Assembly: GCA_027023665.1 (NCBI GenBank)
Contig: JALVUY010000164.1
Location: 1-8,633 of the forward strand
Length of the DNA stretch: 8,633 nt
Reading direction: 5' to 3'
Source: Methanocaldococcaceae archaeon
GTDB taxonomy: Archaea > AGJL01 > Methanococci > Methanococcales > Methanocaldococcaceae
Within the stretch, counting starts at the first letter, position 1. Every line of letters starts with the position of its first letter. The position numbers and the translations under genes are program-made. Below are positions 7,098 to 8,633 of the stretch, one piece after another. Below the pieces are notes generated by a model. That model was not told where the DNA came from, did no database searches, and worked only from the letters and a program-made list of their open reading frames with translations.

Positions 7098-7304
7098 ATG
7101 GATTGTCCAAATAAAGAAATAAACTTAAAAAGATGTAACTGCAGTTATCCTTCATGCTCTAAAAAAGGAATGTGTTGTGAATGTTTGCATTATCATTTAA
7201 AAAATAGACAGTTACCTGCATGCTGTTTCCCACCTGATGTAGAAAAAACCTATGATAGAAGTTTTGAAAAATTTGCAAAACTTGTTTTAGAAGGAAAGAT
7301 TTAA
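7098..7304 (+). CDS. DUF6485-type Cys-rich small protein, probable metal binder
   Basis: This 68-residue protein has nine cysteines (3, 13, 15, 20, 26, 27, 29, 42, 43) in the order CPN, RCNC, SC, MCCEC, ACCFP, then the conserved-looking tail [12 protein letters not shown]. The pattern and tail match the small cytosolic family I recall as DUF6485, found in anaerobic bacteria and archaea, with no known function. The cysteine density, with H31 and H33, points to a bound zinc or iron-sulfur site, an inference from composition. GGTGAT (7089-7094) supports the ATG. It lies 59 bases after the marker-5 gene in the same direction and converges on the MEMO gene. It could be translated from the same message or a separate one. 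Confidence 0.8.
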   Translation: MDCPNKEINLKRCNCSYPSCSKKGMCCECLHYHLKNRQLPACCFPPDVEKTYDRSFEKFAKLVLEGKI

Positions 7305-7348
7305 ATATAGTCTATATTCCACTATTATCAGATCATAATAATTATAAA

Positions 7349-7360
7349 TTTTTACTTTTT
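7349..7360 (+). terminator. Paired T5 tracts closing the plus-strand trio
   Basis: Two runs of five T (7349-7353 and 7356-7360) lie in the 74-base convergent gap about 45 bases after the Cys-rich gene. This is a plausible archaeal oligo-T terminator. No stable hairpin was seen, and no clear terminator for the converging MEMO gene on the other strand. Confidence 0.4.
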
Positions 7361-7378
7361 ACTTAGATAAAATTATTT

Positions 7379-8242
7379 TTATTCAACAATTGCTGAGGCA
7401 TATCCAACAACTGCTGAATAATCTCCTGTTATATCTCCAGAAGTGGCATAACACAACAGTTCTGATTTTGTTGCTCCTAAAATTTTCATTGCTCTTATCA
7501 TTGCTATTACTGGTCCATATCCACACATTGATATATTGTAGTTTATGACATCTTCATATAGATCTTTTTCATTCATTTCCAATATGTGTTTAATTACAAT
7601 AGCATCTTTTTTTGTAGCGATTTCTTGTGGCTCATAATGGCTTAAATCTGATGAGGCAATTATTACAACTCTTCTATTCAACTCTTTAGCAATTTTAGCA
7701 ATAAAATATCCTATCTCAACTGCTGTATCATAGTCTTGAAACATCATACATATTGGAACTATTTTAAACTTGGCAATATTTAGCAATTCTAAGTGCTTTA
7801 AAAATGGTAGTTGAACCTCTATAGAATGCTCATTCAAATGAGCTGTTTCATCTAAGTCAATAATATCACATTTTTTCCAAAGTTCTTCAATAAATTTTTC
7901 ATCACATTTTACATCTCCTAATGGCGTTCTCCATACACCATCCATAACGCTAACTCCAGAACCTAAACCTGTGTGATTAGGACCTAAAATAACTGCTGTA
8001 ATTTCTTCAATAGTATCTACTCTTTTTGATAGTTCATAATATGAATGAGCCTGTATAGGTCCTGAATATATATATCCTGCATGAGGACAAAGTAAACCAA
8101 TAGGCTTTTCATAAGTTCCATGAGCTGGCATAGATTTTGGTCCAAATTTGTGTAAATAACATTGTTCAATTAATTCAATAAGTTCATCAGGATGTGAAGG
8201 ATAAAACATTCCTGCAACTGCTGGATATCTTATATTTGTCAT
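7379..8242 (-). CDS. MEMO1-family protein (class III extradiol dioxygenase-like fold)
   Basis: The protein has 287 residues from the preferred ATG and is a cytoplasmic member of the MEMO family, whose fold resembles class III non-heme-iron dioxygenases. The biochemical role in archaea is unsettled; the human protein binds iron or copper. Landmarks counted from the ATG at 8242: N-terminal [28 protein letters not shown] with H54, LGPNHTG with H90, [12 protein letters not shown] with H139, SSDLSHYEP with D199 and H202, and SMCGYGPV with C240, which aligns with the metal-site cysteine of MEMO1. All expected pocket residues are therefore present. The C-terminal [17 protein letters not shown] is also typical. 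The M. jannaschii homologue is, from memory, MJ0403. A start at 8248 is possible but leaves no gap after the G-rich ribosome site. AMMECR1 and radical-SAM genes that often accompany MEMO are not in the window. Confidence 0.93.
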   Translation of the reverse strand: MTNIRYPAVAGMFYPSHPDELIELIEQCYLHKFGPKSMPAHGTYEKPIGLLCPHAGYIYSGPIQAHSYYELSKRVDTIEEITAVILGPNHTGLGSGVSVMDGVWRTPLGDVKCDEKFIEELWKKCDIIDLDETAHLNEHSIEVQLPFLKHLELLNIAKFKIVPICMMFQDYDTAVEIGYFIAKIAKELNRRVVIIASSDLSHYEPQEIATKKDAIVIKHILEMNEKDLYEDVINYNISMCGYGPVIAMIRAMKILGATKSELLCYATSGDITGDYSAVVGYASAIVE

Positions 8243-8248
8243 AATCAT

Positions 8249-8253
8249 CCCCC
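8249..8253 (-). promoter_or_regulatory. Ribosome binding site deciding the MEMO start
   Basis: A GGGGG run on the minus strand is followed by ATGATT and then ATG at 8242. Spacing is six bases for the 8242 ATG and zero for the 8248 ATG, so the shorter reading is preferred. Confidence 0.65.
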
Positions 8254-8316
8254 ACTTTTATTTTAAACTATTGATTGTTAAGAAATGCTTACAATTTAAA
8301 ATATATCTTTTTACTG

Positions 8317-8324
8317 TTTATATA
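8317..8324 (-). promoter_or_regulatory. Candidate TATA box for the MEMO gene
   Basis: The minus strand reads TATATAAA here, predicting a start of transcription near 8294 and a leader of about 50 bases before the MEMO ATG. A second AT-rich candidate (GATATATTTTAA, about 8297-8307) lies closer. No BRE was clear. Confidence 0.4.
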
Positions 8325-8399
8325 ATTTTAGTTAAAATAGTTAGATTTATATATCAGTATAAATAACTTAACATAATTTAATAGTAGGGTATAATAAAA
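8325..8399 (+). promoter_or_regulatory. Leader-like AT-rich stretch before the CRISPR repeat, with TATA-like box
   Basis: This non-coding segment lies directly 5' of the intact repeat, on the side where a leader belongs given the repeat orientation. TTTATATA at 8346-8353 would start transcription near 8375-8380, just before the repeat at 8400. In M. jannaschii, CRISPR arrays follow a long conserved leader repeat of several hundred bases; whether this stretch belongs to that family needs a genome comparison. Its upstream limit is uncertain. Confidence 0.4.
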
Positions 8400-8498
8400 G
8401 TTTAAAATCAACCCCTAAAGGGATGGAAACTCTTTTGGATGATACTGTACATAAAAGAGAATGTAAGTATAAAATCAGACCCCTAGAGGGTTAATCAC
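8400..8498 (+). CRISPR. Minimal CRISPR: one intact repeat, one spacer, one degenerate terminal repeat
   Basis: Repeat 1 (8400-8430) reads GTTTAAAATCA, ACCCCTAAAGGG, ATGGAAAC: an AT-rich start, a small CCC/GGG palindrome and the ATGGAAAC end typical of the 5' handle of archaeal crRNAs. Repeat 2 (from 8467) reads GTATAAAATCAG, ACCCCTAGAGGG and then loses the pattern (TTAATCAC in place of ATGGAAAC). The copies agree at nearly every position over the first 24 bases, apart from one inserted G. Between them lie about 36 unique bases (8431-8466), a normal spacer length. The layout resembles the M. jannaschii repeat as I remember it (TTAAAATCAGACC, then CGG, then ATGGAAA). A decayed last repeat is usual at the leader-distal end. 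No cas genes are in the window, so activity would depend on Cas proteins encoded elsewhere. Confidence 0.72.
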
Positions 8499-8633
8499 AT
8501 TAATTTTAATTATACTCAACAAAATCTATTAATTTTTATATTCACATAAAATTTAAAAGTATTACTCAATCTCAATAAAATTTAATATAATGTATTAAAA
8601 AATAAGAAATATATATAGAAATTATTATTATAA
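8499..8633. other. AT-rich non-coding tail, nothing recognised
   Basis: The region after the degenerate CRISPR repeat is very AT-rich and has no ORF with a ribosome site, no tRNA-like fold and no further repeat copy that I could see. Short TTAATTTT-type motifs recur but do not form a regular array. Confidence 0.6.

Noticed and set aside
8413..8422. CCCT/AGGG palindrome considered as an intrinsic terminator
   Set aside because: The loop is too short, no T-tract follows, and a matching CCCT/AGGG palindrome recurs 68 bases later in the second repeat, which fits a CRISPR repeat better.
8499..8633. Possible tRNA, origin or further CRISPR copies in the right-hand tail
   Set aside because: I found no cloverleaf, no GC-rich structured segment (stable RNA genes in hyperthermophiles are GC-rich) and no further repeat copy.

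Overview
The window reads as chromosome of a hyperthermophilic methanogen of the order Methanococcales, most likely Methanocaldococcus. The DNA is very AT-rich. Ribosome binding sites are of the GGTGAT / GGGGAG type, TATA-like boxes read TTTATATA, and several proteins belong to families restricted to or typical of methanogens (MptD of methanopterin synthesis, a putative methanogenesis marker protein, DUF2111). From memory, the order of the core genes matches the M. jannaschii segment from the MEMO protein (MJ0403) through nucleoside kinase (MJ0406), nadA (MJ0407) and mptD (MJ0408) to hisF (MJ0411). No alignment was run, so the species is left open.

Layout. Positions 1-6030 hold six genes, all on the minus strand and closely spaced (1 to 56 bases apart): a PfkB-family nucleoside kinase, quinolinate synthase nadA, dihydroneopterin aldolase mptD, a large secreted protein with internal repeats and no recognised family, a MinD/ParA-type ATPase with an unusual P-loop, and hisF, which runs off the left edge. 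A divergent promoter region (6031-6174) separates this cluster from three plus-strand genes at 6175-7304: DUF2111, putative methanogenesis marker 5, and a 68-residue Cys-rich DUF6485 protein. A MEMO-family protein (7379-8242, minus) converges on them. The remainder (8243-8633) is non-coding. It holds what looks like a tiny CRISPR locus: one intact repeat, one spacer of about 36 bases and one degenerate terminal repeat, preceded by a leader-like AT-rich stretch.

How the genes fit together. The minus-strand cluster mixes nucleotide and cofactor metabolism (nucleoside salvage, NAD precursor, methanopterin precursor, imidazole-glycerol-phosphate synthesis) with two genes that do not fit that theme, the secreted repeat protein and the ParA-like ATPase. 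The plus-strand trio looks like a small methanogen-specific unit of unknown biochemical role, with a small-molecule-sensor-like protein, a CxxC marker protein and a Cys-rich putative metal binder. The least explained parts are the secreted protein/ATPase pair, the marker trio and the single-spacer CRISPR remnant.

Three starts were moved to ATG codons that have a properly spaced Shine-Dalgarno site: the secreted protein (3767), DUF2111 (6175) and MEMO (8242).
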